From Rikenellaceae bacterium (lineage in GTDB: Bacteria; Bacteroidota; Bacteroidia; Bacteroidales; Rikenellaceae): a stretch of DNA of 64,000 bases. The first letter of the stretch is position 1, and each line of letters starts with the position of its first letter. The translations under genes and the position numbers were made by a program. Positions 1 to 8,754 of the stretch are shown in pieces. Below the pieces are notes generated by a model, which was given only the letters and a program-made list of their open reading frames with translations, had not been told where the DNA came from and did no database searches. The stretch lies in the NCBI GenBank assembly GCA_015059955.1, contig SUZK01000004.1, positions 1-64,000 of the forward strand. The letters are read 5' to 3'.

Positions 1-94
1 AAATTTTGAATATTAATCGTTAGCTCTAATCTCAAAGGTATTGTTTTGAAATTATCTCATAGGAGATAGATAAAACTTTAGCTGCTCAAAATCT

Positions 95-103
95 TCAAAG
101 AAC
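95..103 (-). promoter_or_regulatory. boxA-like antitermination sequence
   Basis: The minus strand reads GTTCTTTGA about 70 nt downstream of the first tandem promoter. rRNA leaders commonly carry a boxA of the form TGCTCTTTAA that recruits the Nus complex. The match is short, so this is supporting evidence for an rRNA leader rather than proof. Confidence 0.4.
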
Positions 104-170
104 TATATTCTAATTTTCATCAGAACTTTCACCTTAATCCCACTCAAAATTTAGAGCGGAAAAGCGGTTG

Positions 171-202
171 CAAAGGTAAGAACTATTTTTGAAACCACCA
201 AA
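171..202 (-). promoter_or_regulatory. Leftward promoter 1 of a tandem set (probable rRNA operon)
   Basis: Read on the minus strand, TTTG (199-202) and TACCTTTG (171-178) are separated by 20 nt, an exact match to the Bacteroidetes -33/-7 consensus. It is the promoter nearest the left edge and is followed by a boxA-like GTTCTTTGA at 95-103. The flanks nearly repeat those of the two promoters at 281 and 396. The target gene is outside the window; an rRNA operon is inferred from the tandem arrangement. Confidence 0.75.
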
Positions 203-280
203 TATTTTTGGAACTTTTTTCAAAAATATTTTTCTAAGAACCTTTTTCGCTCATCGCCGTTTTAGAGGCGAAAGCGGGTG

Positions 281-312
281 CAAAGATAAAACACTTTTTT
301 GAAACTACCAAA
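281..312 (-). promoter_or_regulatory. Leftward promoter 2 of a tandem set
   Basis: TTTG (309-312) and TATCTTTG (281-288) on the minus strand have a 20-nt spacer. The initiation region TTTGCACCCGC nearly matches the other two copies (TTTGCAACCGC and TTTGCAGCCGC). The AT-rich upstream stretch (about 312-350) repeats that of promoter 1 almost base for base, which suggests duplication. Confidence 0.75.
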
Positions 313-395
313 TATTTTTGGAACTTTTTTCAAAATTATTTCTAAGAACCTCGCTGCACGCATCCAGAACGCATCTTATCGTCTGATTGCGGCTG

Positions 396-426
396 CAAAG
401 GTAGTGCTTATTTTTGATTCTCCAAA
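396..426 (-). promoter_or_regulatory. Leftward promoter 3 of a tandem set
   Basis: TTTG (423-426) and TACCTTTG (396-403) on the minus strand have a 19-nt spacer. It is the most upstream of the three promoters, which are about 110-115 bp apart. Nothing else is visible in 427-544 except AT-rich sequence. Confidence 0.7.
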
Positions 427-544
427 TGTTTTCTTAAAAATTTTTCAAAATTTACAATATTTTTAATAAATCCTCCGGTATACCTATATATATAATATAT
501 AATAAGGGGCGAGATGTTTGGTGGTAATACAGGGCCAGGTGAGC

Positions 545-578
545 AATAAAAAGAACGAGGGCCCACACAGGCCCCCGT
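545..578 (-). terminator. Terminator of the Gate-domain/porin unit
   Basis: The minus strand has a stem of about 9-10 bp (arms ACGGGGGCC and GGGCCCTCGT, one G.U pair, 5-nt loop) followed by TCTTTTTATT. It lies 27 bp after the stop codon at 605. Confidence 0.8.
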
Positions 579-604
579 TACACTATATAGATTGATGGCA
601 ACTA

Positions 605-2365
605 CTAAGCAGCATCAGCCGCTGGTTCTGGTTGTGGTCCGTCCACCAAAGACATCCCATCCAGTTCTCCAGCAAATTCACTGGTACCGTCACTCTTAGT
701 AGTCTCCAGAGCAGTATCAGCAGGCTTAGAGACATGTTGAACAACGCCCTTAATATTTGCGGTGTTCTCGATAGCCTCATCCTTGAAGGTTATCTTAACA
801 AGTTCATCGAGCTGTGCCTTCTGCGTGTCGTTCAGACGAGATAGGCCACGGCCATCCCACATCTTCTTAGCCACGATATTGAGATATGTATCAAGACCAG
901 ATGTCACCTCTCGCTCGATGGCCTCACGCATAGCCTCCGACATATCATCATCGTAAGTAATCACTACGTCGCTGAAACGAGCCACCTTTGGGCCGCCCTT
1001 CTCATTGCGGATGACAACATACTTCTCGAGGCAGTCGCTGATATAATATGCCATAGATTCCGAGTCAGATGAGCGGTCGCCCTCCTCATCAACAAATACA
1101 CGGCCACACTTAAACTCACCCTCTACATATACTGTAGTGCATACCTCATTGTCAGCGATACGCTCAATCTTAACCTGCACCTCGTCGATATGTGAGAAGC
1201 CGGGCTTAGCCTCAGGCGAGCCGAAGAGGAGCGTAACAAGTAGGAATATCCAGTGTGCCGAGATAGCAGCAACAAGACCACCGATAGTGTGTGCGAGGAT
1301 AGCCTTAGAGGTCAGCTTGCGGTAGCCAAGAGCATCGAGCATCGCAGTATGTGTGCTGAGGTAACCACTCCAGCACATACCAATAGCTGTAAATACTGCG
1401 ATAGCATTACCATCGACCCAACCCTGCTCAATGAAGCCAGGAACAAGACCGAGGGCTGCACCCACAGCACCAAGAGCCGTAATTGGGAAGGCGATAAGGT
1501 GTGGGTCGCCGAAGCCAAAGAGCCAGTCGAAGAGGAAGTTAATCTGACCAGCTGCCCATGGCAAGAAGCCAACACCCTCATACGCTGCACCAGTGTACTC
1601 ACCACCATCGCCAGGGCCAAAGGTAAGTATCATCACGAGTGTCGAGATAATCAACACACCAGGGATAATCGAAAGACCTACATCGACACCCGTCTTACCG
1701 CCATCGAGCAACGAGTTTAGGATACGAGTGAACATTGATGTCTCCTTAACCTGCTCCTCCTGCTGCTTATCCTCCTCCTCGATAAACGAGGCCATCTCAT
1801 CCTTGAAGTTAGGATGCTGCTTGATAATGAAGCGCTGCATAAGGCGAGTAGAGACGATACAGCCGATGACCGCACCTGCCAAACCGATGAATGGCTCGAT
1901 ATAGAAGCCATTACTTACCATAAAGACGATAACCAATAGACCCATACCGAAGGCGGTACCGAAGTTGGTAAGCGAGATAAGCTGGTACTTCTTGAAGAAT
2001 GAGCTAAAACGCTTATCCTTAGCAAGCGAGATGATGGCTGGGTTATCCGAGAGGAAGGTCATCACAGCGCCGAGCGAAGCCACACCTGGAAGACCAAAGA
2101 GGGGCTTCATGAGTGGGCGCAACAGGCGCTCCAAGAGGGCAACGACACCAAACTCAACAAAGATACGGCCGAGCGCACCAGTGATAACGCATATAGCCAT
2201 AAGATAGAATACCGTATTGAGCAAGAGGTCATGAGCGGTATTCATGATGGTATTAAGCATATTTGGCAAACCCATGCCTGAGCTAATAGCACCAAACAAT
2301 GCGATAACTATAAGCAGGCACAAGATACCTGCACCATACTTACTAAATCTATTCTGCGAACTCAT
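605..2365 (-). CDS. Gate-domain (nucleoside-recognition) integral membrane protein
   Basis: A 586-residue polytopic membrane protein. Residues about 10-200 hold hydrophobic helices with the fold-typical run GRIFVEFGVVALLERLLRPL, then GLPGVASLGAVMTFLSDNPA. A second set of helices spans about 235-390 (PGVLIISTLVMILTFGPGDG and GIGMCWSGYLSTHTAML-like motifs). This resembles the Gate/nucleoside-recognition family found in SpmA/YjiG-type proteins and nucleoside transporters, whose substrate here is unknown. The last 200 residues are soluble and acidic with no recognised domain. It is second in a two-gene unit, 21 bp after the porin, so it may work with that outer-membrane channel. Confidence 0.7.
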   Translation of the reverse strand: MSSQNRFSKYGAGILCLLIVIALFGAISSGMGLPNMLNTIMNTAHDLLLNTVFYLMAICVITGALGRIFVEFGVVALLERLLRPLMKPLFGLPGVASLGAVMTFLSDNPAIISLAKDKRFSSFFKKYQLISLTNFGTAFGMGLLVIVFMVSNGFYIEPFIGLAGAVIGCIVSTRLMQRFIIKQHPNFKDEMASFIEEEDKQQEEQVKETSMFTRILNSLLDGGKTGVDVGLSIIPGVLIISTLVMILTFGPGDGGEYTGAAYEGVGFLPWAAGQINFLFDWLFGFGDPHLIAFPITALGAVGAALGLVPGFIEQGWVDGNAIAVFTAIGMCWSGYLSTHTAMLDALGYRKLTSKAILAHTIGGLVAAISAHWIFLLVTLLFGSPEAKPGFSHIDEVQVKIERIADNEVCTTVYVEGEFKCGRVFVDEEGDRSSDSESMAYYISDCLEKYVVIRNEKGGPKVARFSDVVITYDDDMSEAMREAIEREVTSGLDTYLNIVAKKMWDGRGLSRLNDTQKAQLDELVKITFKDEAIENTANIKGVVQHVSKPADTALETTKSDGTSEFAGELDGMSLVDGPQPEPAADAA

Positions 2366-2386
2366 AGATGTTTATTGATTAGTAGA

Positions 2387-3526
2387 TTAGAATTTATTCT
2401 CGCGTTTCTGAGCCACCTTGTCGATGAGCTTCTCGACAGCCGACACAACGTCAATACGCCATGTAAGACCTACGGTGAGGTATGAGCCCTTGCCGACAGC
2501 CGTGCCGTCGATATTGGTATTAGCGCCGAAGTTGTAGGCATACGCAGCGTGTAGGCGTACGTCACGGTTACCCTTGCCACCCATAGGGTAGTACTCAACG
2601 CCACCACCTACGCGCGTCACCTCAGTACCTGGGAAGAGGCCTGATGCTACGACTGCACTACTGCCAATCTTGTCGTAGGTAGCCTTGGCGAAGATATTAA
2701 CACGGTCTGCAACAAGATATGAGAACTCACCCATGATTGAGAAGTTGTCGAATAGAAGGTCCTTGAGCTTAGGACCACGGCTCATAAGGTCAACCTGGAG
2801 TGTTGCATCGCCAAACTTAAACTGGTTGCCGAGAGCAACATACTTGTCGTACTTGCCTGGGGCATACTGCATGAAGTTAAGCGAGTAGAGCGCCGTATAG
2901 CAGCCATGTGTACCACTCCAGTAGAGGTTAAATGCGTAGTAGTCTACATCGGGGCTTGTGGTATCATAGGGGCTCTGGCTTGCCTGAAAGAGGATGGTAT
3001 CGTTACCCGAGTTTGTCGTATACGATACGCTTGCGCCAAGCTGATAGCAGTTTACGTTGTTCCAGAACTCCGAGCAGAAGTACAAGTCCATAGGGGCGCG
3101 GTCATACTCCCAGCCACCAATCATGAGCACCTGCTTACCTGCCGAGATAGCCCAGTTCTTCGTAGGCTTATAGGTGAGCGTAAGCCAATCGGTGTTCTGC
3201 GCGAACTCGCTAAATGAGTTTGCGCGATTAAAGCGCTGACGCCATGAGTATGTGAACTTTGATGCAATTTGGCCATCAAGACGAAGGTTAAAATAGCGCA
3301 CCTTAAAGCCTGAGCCTGCCTTGCTATGTACGCCATCAACGGCCTGATTTAGATAGTCGAAGCGAGCCTCGATGCCCACCTTGAAAATCTCATTATCCTT
3401 CTCGTAGCCAGACTGTGCCTTAGCTGCGCTAAACGACATTATAGCCACCGCCAACACAAGCATGCGACGACACCACGACATGGTGGTCGTACCCTTTGTA
3501 GAATTACTCATAAGGTCTCTCTTCAT
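2387..3526 (-). CDS. Phosphate-selective-type porin (OprO/OprP family)
   Basis: An outer-membrane beta-barrel protein of about 379 residues. A signal peptide (MSWCRRMLVLAVAIMSFSAA, cleavage after AKA) precedes alternating amphipathic strands such as FKVRYFNLRLDGQIASKFTY, WAISAGKQVLMIGGWEYDRA and GGGVEYYPMGG. These are characteristic of the polyphosphate-selective porin O/P family, which forms anion-selective channels. Substrate cannot be read from sequence. The frame opens upstream with GTG (3571); ATG at 3526, 3511 and 3481 are all possible, and only the signal peptide starting at 3481 is certain. The promoter at 3594-3623 serves it and the downstream membrane gene. Confidence 0.75.
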   Translation of the reverse strand: MKRDLMSNSTKGTTTMSWCRRMLVLAVAIMSFSAAKAQSGYEKDNEIFKVGIEARFDYLNQAVDGVHSKAGSGFKVRYFNLRLDGQIASKFTYSWRQRFNRANSFSEFAQNTDWLTLTYKPTKNWAISAGKQVLMIGGWEYDRAPMDLYFCSEFWNNVNCYQLGASVSYTTNSGNDTILFQASQSPYDTTSPDVDYYAFNLYWSGTHGCYTALYSLNFMQYAPGKYDKYVALGNQFKFGDATLQVDLMSRGPKLKDLLFDNFSIMGEFSYLVADRVNIFAKATYDKIGSSAVVASGLFPGTEVTRVGGGVEYYPMGGKGNRDVRLHAAYAYNFGANTNIDGTAVGKGSYLTVGLTWRIDVVSAVEKLIDKVAQKRENKF

Positions 3527-3593
3527 AGAATTTAAGTAGCGTGAGCACACGGCCCACATTGGGTTAATCACAAATTGCTATTTAATAATTATA

Positions 3594-3623
3594 CAAAGGT
3601 AAGAAAACAATTCAAAATTCAAA
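3594..3623 (-). promoter_or_regulatory. Promoter of the porin/Gate-domain unit
   Basis: The minus strand reads TTTG (3620-3623), 18 nt, then TACCTTTG (3594-3601), a good Bacteroidetes promoter just upstream of the porin gene. Confidence 0.65.
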
Positions 3624-3665
3624 AAAATTTTTAGTAATTATACCATGCTAATCGTTAATTTGTTG

Positions 3666-3673
3666 TACCTTTG
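3666..3673 (+). promoter_or_regulatory. Probable lysS promoter (-7 element)
   Basis: TACCTTTG fits the -7 consensus and lies 39 bp before the lysS start. No clear TTTG is seen at the -33 distance, so only the -7 box is called. Confidence 0.5.
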
Positions 3674-3712
3674 CAAGAAATTTGAGATAACTAAAAATTA
3701 CATAGCACAATT

Positions 3713-5443
3713 ATGATGGAACTCAGCGAACAGGAAGTATTGCGCCGCCAGTCGTTAAAGGCATTGCGTGATATGGGTATAAACCCCTACCCTGCTGCAC
3801 GTTACGAGGTTAACGCCACAGCACGTGAGATTGCCGAGCAGTTCGACCCCGAGAAGGGCAACTTCCAGGAGGTGTCGATTGCCGGCCGTATCATGAGCCG
3901 CCGCATTATGGGCTCGGCATCATTCTTCGAGTTGCAGGACTCGACAGGTCGTATTCAGGTGTACATTCGCCGCGACGATATCTGCCCTGAGGGCGACCCA
4001 ACCCTTTATAACACAGTATTTAAGAAGCTGCTTGATATTGGTGACTTCATCGGTGTCGAGGGCTTTGCATTCCATACCAACACTGGCGAGTTGTCGGTAC
4101 ACTGCCGCAAGTTCACCGTGCTCTCTAAGTCGGTACGTCCTCTGCCCGTTGTTAAGCAGAAGGATGGTCAGGTATTCGACGCCTTGACCGACCCCGAGGT
4201 ACGCTATCGTCAGCGTTACCTCGACCTTGTGGTTAACCCACACGTCAAGGATACCTTCGTAAAGCGCGCCAAGATTATGCAGACCATGCGCGACTTCTTC
4301 AACGAGCGTGGCTACTTGGAGGTGGAGACACCTATCCTTCAGCCTATTCCTGGTGGTGCTGCGGCACGTCCATTTATCACCCACCACAACGCCCTCGACA
4401 TCGACTTCTACATGCGAATAGCCACCGAGCTATACTTGAAGCGTCTTATCGTGGGTGGCTTCGATGGCGTATACGAGTTCGGCAAGAACTTCCGTAACGA
4501 GGGTATGGACCGCACGCACAACCCTGAGTTTACATGTATGGAGATCTACGTTGCTTACAAGGACTACATCTGGATGCAGGAGTTTACCGAGCAGATGTTG
4601 GAGCGTGTGGCAATGGCCGTAAATGGCACTACCGACGTGGTAATCGAGGGTAAGACCATCTCGTTCAAGGCACCATTCCGCCGCGTAACGATGACCGACG
4701 CCATCCGTGAGAAGACGGGCTACGACATCACCGGCCAGTCGGAGGAGCAGCTTCGCGAGGCTTGCAAGCGCCTCAACGTCGAGATTGACGAGACGATGGG
4801 TAAGGGCAAGCTTATCGACGCCATCTTCGGCCAGTACTGCGAGGGCGACCTCATACAGCCTACGTTCGTTACCGACTACCCTATCGAGATGTCGCCACTT
4901 TGTAAGCGCCACCGTGATAATCAGGACCTTACCGAGCGTTTCGAGCTATTCGTAAATGGCAAGGAGCTATGTAACGCCTACTCGGAGCTTAACGACCCTA
5001 TCGACCAGTTGGAGCGCTTCGAGGAGCAGATGCGTCTCTCGGAGAAGGGCGACGACGAGGCTATGGTTATCGATATGGACTTCGTACGCGCATTGGAGTA
5101 TGGTATGCCATCGTGCTCAGGTATGGGTATTGGCATCGACCGCCTTACGATGTTCATGACAGGCGAGACCTCTATCCAGGATGTATTGTTCTTCCCTACG
5201 ATGCGCCCCGAGAAGAAGGTTGTTGCCGATGCTGAGGAGGTATACACCGAGGCCGGCATCCCACAGGAGTGGGTAGCAGTAATCCAGAAGATGGGTTACA
5301 TCACCCTCGAGTCGTTCAAGAACACTGCTGCTACGGGTGGCATGAAGCTCTTCAACGACCTCTGCGGCTTCAACAAGAAGAACAAGCTCGGCCTTGCCAC
5401 TGCCGAGATTAAGGCGTGGATCGAGAGCAACAAGGAGGCATAA
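3713..5443 (+). CDS. lysS: Lysine--tRNA ligase, class II
   Basis: Charges tRNA-Lys with lysine in the cytosol. The 576 residues show the anticodon-binding OB fold at about 55-150 ([20 protein letters not shown]) and all three class II motifs: motif 1 near [15 protein letters not shown], motif 2 [15 protein letters not shown], and motif 3 [12 protein letters not shown]. After motif 3 there is an extra C-terminal helical segment of about 70 residues; LysRS of about 575 residues is usual in Bacteroidetes. The start is one of two adjacent ATGs (3713 or 3716). tpiA follows after 27 bp, so the two are probably co-transcribed. Confidence 0.97.
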   Translation: MMELSEQEVLRRQSLKALRDMGINPYPAARYEVNATAREIAEQFDPEKGNFQEVSIAGRIMSRRIMGSASFFELQDSTGRIQVYIRRDDICPEGDPTLYNTVFKKLLDIGDFIGVEGFAFHTNTGELSVHCRKFTVLSKSVRPLPVVKQKDGQVFDALTDPEVRYRQRYLDLVVNPHVKDTFVKRAKIMQTMRDFFNERGYLEVETPILQPIPGGAAARPFITHHNALDIDFYMRIATELYLKRLIVGGFDGVYEFGKNFRNEGMDRTHNPEFTCMEIYVAYKDYIWMQEFTEQMLERVAMAVNGTTDVVIEGKTISFKAPFRRVTMTDAIREKTGYDITGQSEEQLREACKRLNVEIDETMGKGKLIDAIFGQYCEGDLIQPTFVTDYPIEMSPLCKRHRDNQDLTERFELFVNGKELCNAYSELNDPIDQLERFEEQMRLSEKGDDEAMVIDMDFVRALEYGMPSCSGMGIGIDRLTMFMTGETSIQDVLFFPTMRPEKKVVADAEEVYTEAGIPQEWVAVIQKMGYITLESFKNTAATGGMKLFNDLCGFNKKNKLGLATAEIKAWIESNKEA

Positions 5444-5470
5444 TTTAACACACAGATAAAAGATAAGATT

Positions 5471-6223
5471 ATGAGAAAGAAGATTGTAGCAGGTAACTGG
5501 AAGATGAATACTCTCCCTAAGGAGGGCGTGGAGCTCGCAAAGGGTGTTGCCGCTGGTCGTGGCGAGGTATGCGACTCAGTTGAGATTATCGTATGCCCAC
5601 CATTCACACATATCGCACAGGTTGTCGAGGCTGTCGAGGGCAAGAACGTTGCCGTAGGCGCTCAGGACTGCGCTACTGAGGTTAAGGGTGCTTATACCGG
5701 CGAGATATCGGCAGAGATGATTGCAGCACTCGGTTGCAAGTATGTCATCCTCGGTCACTCGGAGCGTCGCCAGTACTATGGTGAGACATCGGAGAGCTTG
5801 AACAAGAAGATGGCTCGCGCTTACGAGAACAACCTTATGCCTATATACTGCGTAGGTGAGAACCTTGAGGAGCGCGAGGCAGGTCGCCACTTCGAGGTGT
5901 GCAAGCAGCAGATTGAGGAGGTTGTATTCAACCTTACCGCTGAGCAGTTTGCAAAGCTCGTTATCGCCTACGAGCCAGTATGGGCTATCGGCACAGGCAA
6001 GACAGCTACCGCAGAGCAGGCTGAGGAGATTCACGCATATATCCGCGAGGTGCTTCGCTCGAAGTTTGGCGCAGCTGCCGAGCAGTGTCCTATCCTCTAT
6101 GGAGGCTCATGCAAGCCATCAAACGCTGGCGAGATCTTCTCGAAGGAGAATGTCGATGGCGGTCTTATTGGCGGTGCTGCCCTCAAGGCTGAGGACTTCC
6201 TCGCTATTGGCAAGGCATTTTAA
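5471..6223 (+). CDS. tpiA: Triosephosphate isomerase
   Basis: Interconverts dihydroxyacetone phosphate and glyceraldehyde 3-phosphate in glycolysis. At 250 residues it has normal length. Visible catalytic elements are the N-terminal NWKMN (Lys), the histidine in LGHSERR, the glutamate in AYEPVWAIGTGKTA with the mobile loop, and the phosphate-binding GGSCKP and GGLIGGAAL. It lies 27 bp after lysS and ends in the hairpin at 6247. Confidence 0.97.
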   Translation: MRKKIVAGNWKMNTLPKEGVELAKGVAAGRGEVCDSVEIIVCPPFTHIAQVVEAVEGKNVAVGAQDCATEVKGAYTGEISAEMIAALGCKYVILGHSERRQYYGETSESLNKKMARAYENNLMPIYCVGENLEEREAGRHFEVCKQQIEEVVFNLTAEQFAKLVIAYEPVWAIGTGKTATAEQAEEIHAYIREVLRSKFGAAAEQCPILYGGSCKPSNAGEIFSKENVDGGLIGGAALKAEDFLAIGKAF

Positions 6224-6246
6224 TTAGACGCTATCTAAAAACAAAA

Positions 6247-6278
6247 GGGGATGACTAAAAAGTAGATTAGCCATCCCC
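6247..6278 (+). terminator. Hairpin after tpiA
   Basis: Arms GGGGATG-CTAA and TTAG-CATCCCC with one internal A/C mismatch and an 8-nt loop, followed by AATTTGTT. It is a probable terminator for lysS-tpiA, with only a weak T-tract. Confidence 0.6.
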
Positions 6279-6286
6279 AATTTGTT

Positions 6287-6410
6287 AGGAGGTTGAAGAA
6301 AAAGATGTAGTTTTAGGCATGTGAAGCCCGAAAAAGCGGAGTTTACTTGGCGTAAATGAGCATTTTGAGGGCAAGCATAACGACAAAATACACTTTTTAT
6401 TCAGCCTCCT
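6287..6410. repeat. 124-bp inverted-repeat-bounded intergenic element
   Basis: Eighteen-base terminal arms (6287-6304 and 6393-6410) match at 16 positions, plus one G.T pair and one mismatch. The interior carries a small hairpin (TTTAC, 5-nt loop, GTAAA) and GCCC/GGGC complementarity. It has no ORF and ends five bases from the stop codon of the convergent gene at 6416. From memory, unverified, similar sequences recur between genes in gut Bacteroidales. It may be a mobile miniature element or a bidirectional terminator. Confidence 0.55.
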
Positions 6411-6415
6411 ATTGT

Positions 6416-7255
6416 TTATGCTTTGTTGCTGTGCTTACAGAACTTACGCTTTATCCATAGGTAGTAACCCGTGAGCGGGAGCGCTGCACCTATAAGTGCT
6501 GCGATAAACCATAGTATGCGTGTGAACATACCGCCAATAGCGCCCGTATGTAGACTGCGTAGCCACTCACGCGCGCCCTCACCAAAGATAGCATAGAAGC
6601 CATCGCGATACCACTCAAACGACCAGACAAGGCCCGTAAGCGCCATGATAAGTAGCAGTATAACCGCGTAGAAGCCTGCCGACACGTGTAGGTCGTACCA
6701 GAAACGACGCCACCCCTTGGTAAATACAATCTTCAACCTATTCTTGAGCATCGCCACACTCTTAGGCAACCATAGCACAATACCCGATAGGAGGACTATT
6801 ACCATAGCTAAGGTGCTGATACCCACAATCATCTTACCTGCCGTCATCTCGCCCTTGCTCTGTGGCGCATCCATCAGCCAGCGGTGTAGCTTAAACATTG
6901 TCGCGAAGAAGGGATGACGCTCGGGACGTCCTAAAACCTCGCCACTATACTGGTCGACATAGACCTTAGCGCGCTTCTTATTGAGATGGAAGATATAGCT
7001 ACGCTCCTCATCATCAAGTGTCTCGACACGATTAATCTTCTCGCCCTTGTTGAGCGTCTGCTCGACATTTGCTCGTAGCTCCTCCATGGGTAGAGGCTCA
7101 CTCTTGACACCATCTACATAGTAGTACTCCGACTGCAAGTGGGGTGTTATCTCCTTCTCGAAGATGAGCATGGCTCCCGAGAAGCAGGTGATGGCCATCA
7201 CCACACCCAGGGGTATCGAGAGCCAAATATGTAGCTGCTTAAATATGTTTCTCAT
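6416..7255 (-). CDS. PepSY-associated inner-membrane protein (XusC/PiuB-like)
   Basis: A 279-residue protein with four membrane helices (about 12-32, 143-165, 193-213 and 244-266) and a periplasmic PepSY-like region (about 40-125) between the first two. Histidines near the helices (LHIWLS, LHRWLMD, YDLHVSAG, SLHTGAIGG) fit heme or metal ligands. PepSY membrane proteins of this type act in iron-siderophore reduction or release. It is the last gene of the operon with the DUF4374 lipoprotein and TonB receptor, matching the order of xusA-xusB-xusC in Bacteroides thetaiotaomicron. The reductive role is inferred from that family. Confidence 0.8.
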   Translation of the reverse strand: MRNIFKQLHIWLSIPLGVVMAITCFSGAMLIFEKEITPHLQSEYYYVDGVKSEPLPMEELRANVEQTLNKGEKINRVETLDDEERSYIFHLNKKRAKVYVDQYSGEVLGRPERHPFFATMFKLHRWLMDAPQSKGEMTAGKMIVGISTLAMVIVLLSGIVLWLPKSVAMLKNRLKIVFTKGWRRFWYDLHVSAGFYAVILLLIMALTGLVWSFEWYRDGFYAIFGEGAREWLRSLHTGAIGGMFTRILWFIAALIGAALPLTGYYLWIKRKFCKHSNKA

Positions 7256-7275
7256 ACTCTATTTTCTTATAGTGG

Positions 7276-7307
7276 ATACGGCAAAGTTACAAAAAACCTT
7301 GCCGTAT
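7276..7307 (-). promoter_or_regulatory. Intercistronic hairpin in the siderophore operon
   Basis: A perfect 9-bp inverted repeat (ATACGGCAA/TTGCCGTAT, 14-nt loop) in the 74-bp gap between the DUF4374 and PepSY genes. On the minus strand the loop holds a six-T run and a TAACTTTG that resembles a -7 box. It could lower expression of the last gene or stabilise the upstream mRNA. Confidence 0.5.
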
Positions 7308-7329
7308 CGGAAAACTTTACAAAACTTTT

Positions 7330-8730
7330 TTAGTTAATTGGCGCAAGGCGACCGACGGCACCAATCTGCGTAGCCTCTACGGTAAGACCCTTTGTTGCCT
7401 GAGCTGTGGCACCATCAATAACATAGATTGCAGGATAGCTATCTGTCGTTGTCACAGCGATATAGGCCTTGCCATCCTCGGCATAAGGGGCATTGCCAAA
7501 GCCCGATATCACATCTGCCGAAGGTAGACCCTCGACACTTGTCAACGTGGCGGTTTCGGCATCAAATACTGCAAGCTGGTTAGCCTTCATCGACTTCGCG
7601 GGTGTGAGCGGGCTATCGTACATAAGCATCAAGAACTTGCTACCACCAATATACCATGTGCGAAGGAACGCACGACCGTCCGACAACTCCTCGATATTTA
7701 CATAGTAGTTGGGGTCGAACTCCTCGGTGCCAGTCTTTATGCGCACAACGCCTGCTGGGAGTGTTGTCTGCTGACGCTCGTCTGCCATAGTCTTAGCATA
7801 CGAGGGTGAGAATACATATACATCGCCACTCTCCGTCTCCCATAACATCTGGTAGTACTGCGACTTGTTACGGCCACAAGCGTAGCTAATCTTATCGGTG
7901 TGAATAAGCTTCTTAGAGGCGAGTGTCTCATCCTCGAAGATTGCCACCCAGCACTCATCGGGATACTGTGTCCACTGCAACTCGCCCTCCTTATAAGCAC
8001 CTGAGCCTGAGCCACCGGCCTCACTCTTTACAAGGTCGGCGTAGCCCTCACGAATCCACTTGCCACCATCTACCTTCACGCCATACTGGCTAAGGCCCAT
8101 AGGCACAGCTGCCGAATATAGCTTGCCGCTTACATCCTCAAGGCCTGCCAACGTTACGAACTCGCCATTGCCGAGGAAGTTCTCCGCGAGGTAGTGCTCC
8201 TCGAGCGTGTTATTTGTTGTATATGTCTCATTCTCAACGTCGAGCAGCGACACAAGGATGCTCTTTGGAAGGTAGCCATTCTCATCGGCCCACTCCGTAG
8301 GGCCATCACCCGTAGAGGTTGTCATAACGTATTTATCGTATACGCCTACGGTAGTGAAGCGGCGCACGGCATACTCCGCAGGACGTGCCGAGAGGGTATA
8401 GTCCGCGTTCATCACAAACGAGCGAGTTGTGCCAGCATTACCCTGGTTGTATGTTAGGCCATAGAGATACTTCTCGCCCCAGAACACCCAGTACGAAGCA
8501 CCATCATTGACCAATCCGTCATTCATGCCTATCATGCCGCCATCCAATGACTCGGCAGTGAGTAGCGCGTTGGTCGTGGTGTTAGAGAATGTACCCTGCG
8601 AGGCGATAACATATGGTCGCTCGGTAGTGGGTGTCGTGTTGTTAGGCTTGTTCTGAGGTGCCTCCTCCTTCTGGCATGCCACGACGCCCATAAGCGCCAT
8701 CGCCATGCAAATAAGTGTGCTTTTGTTCAT
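7330..8730 (-). CDS. DUF4374 surface lipoprotein, XusB-like siderophore-binding protein
   Basis: A 466-residue lipoprotein. The signal peptide ends in the lipobox [10 protein letters not shown] with Cys at about 20, followed by acidic residues typical of surface export in Bacteroidetes. The rest is a repetitive beta structure suggestive of a propeller (for example [20 protein letters not shown] and [23 protein letters not shown] blades). DUF4374 proteins such as XusB of B. thetaiotaomicron bind ferric enterobactin and salmochelin beside a TonB receptor. Position between the receptor and the PepSY gene supports the same job. Its ligand is not known. Confidence 0.8.
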   Translation of the reverse strand: MNKSTLICMAMALMGVVACQKEEAPQNKPNNTTPTTERPYVIASQGTFSNTTTNALLTAESLDGGMIGMNDGLVNDGASYWVFWGEKYLYGLTYNQGNAGTTRSFVMNADYTLSARPAEYAVRRFTTVGVYDKYVMTTSTGDGPTEWADENGYLPKSILVSLLDVENETYTTNNTLEEHYLAENFLGNGEFVTLAGLEDVSGKLYSAAVPMGLSQYGVKVDGGKWIREGYADLVKSEAGGSGSGAYKEGELQWTQYPDECWVAIFEDETLASKKLIHTDKISYACGRNKSQYYQMLWETESGDVYVFSPSYAKTMADERQQTTLPAGVVRIKTGTEEFDPNYYVNIEELSDGRAFLRTWYIGGSKFLMLMYDSPLTPAKSMKANQLAVFDAETATLTSVEGLPSADVISGFGNAPYAEDGKAYIAVTTTDSYPAIYVIDGATAQATKGLTVEATQIGAVGRLAPIN

Positions 8731-8754
8731 AATGGTATATATGTGTTAATGTTA

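Noticed and set aside
605..2365. Plus-strand ORFs inside the Gate-domain gene (for example 1253-1720)
   Set aside because: They are shadows of the minus-strand gene; their translations are cysteine- and serine-rich without domains, and no promoter precedes them.
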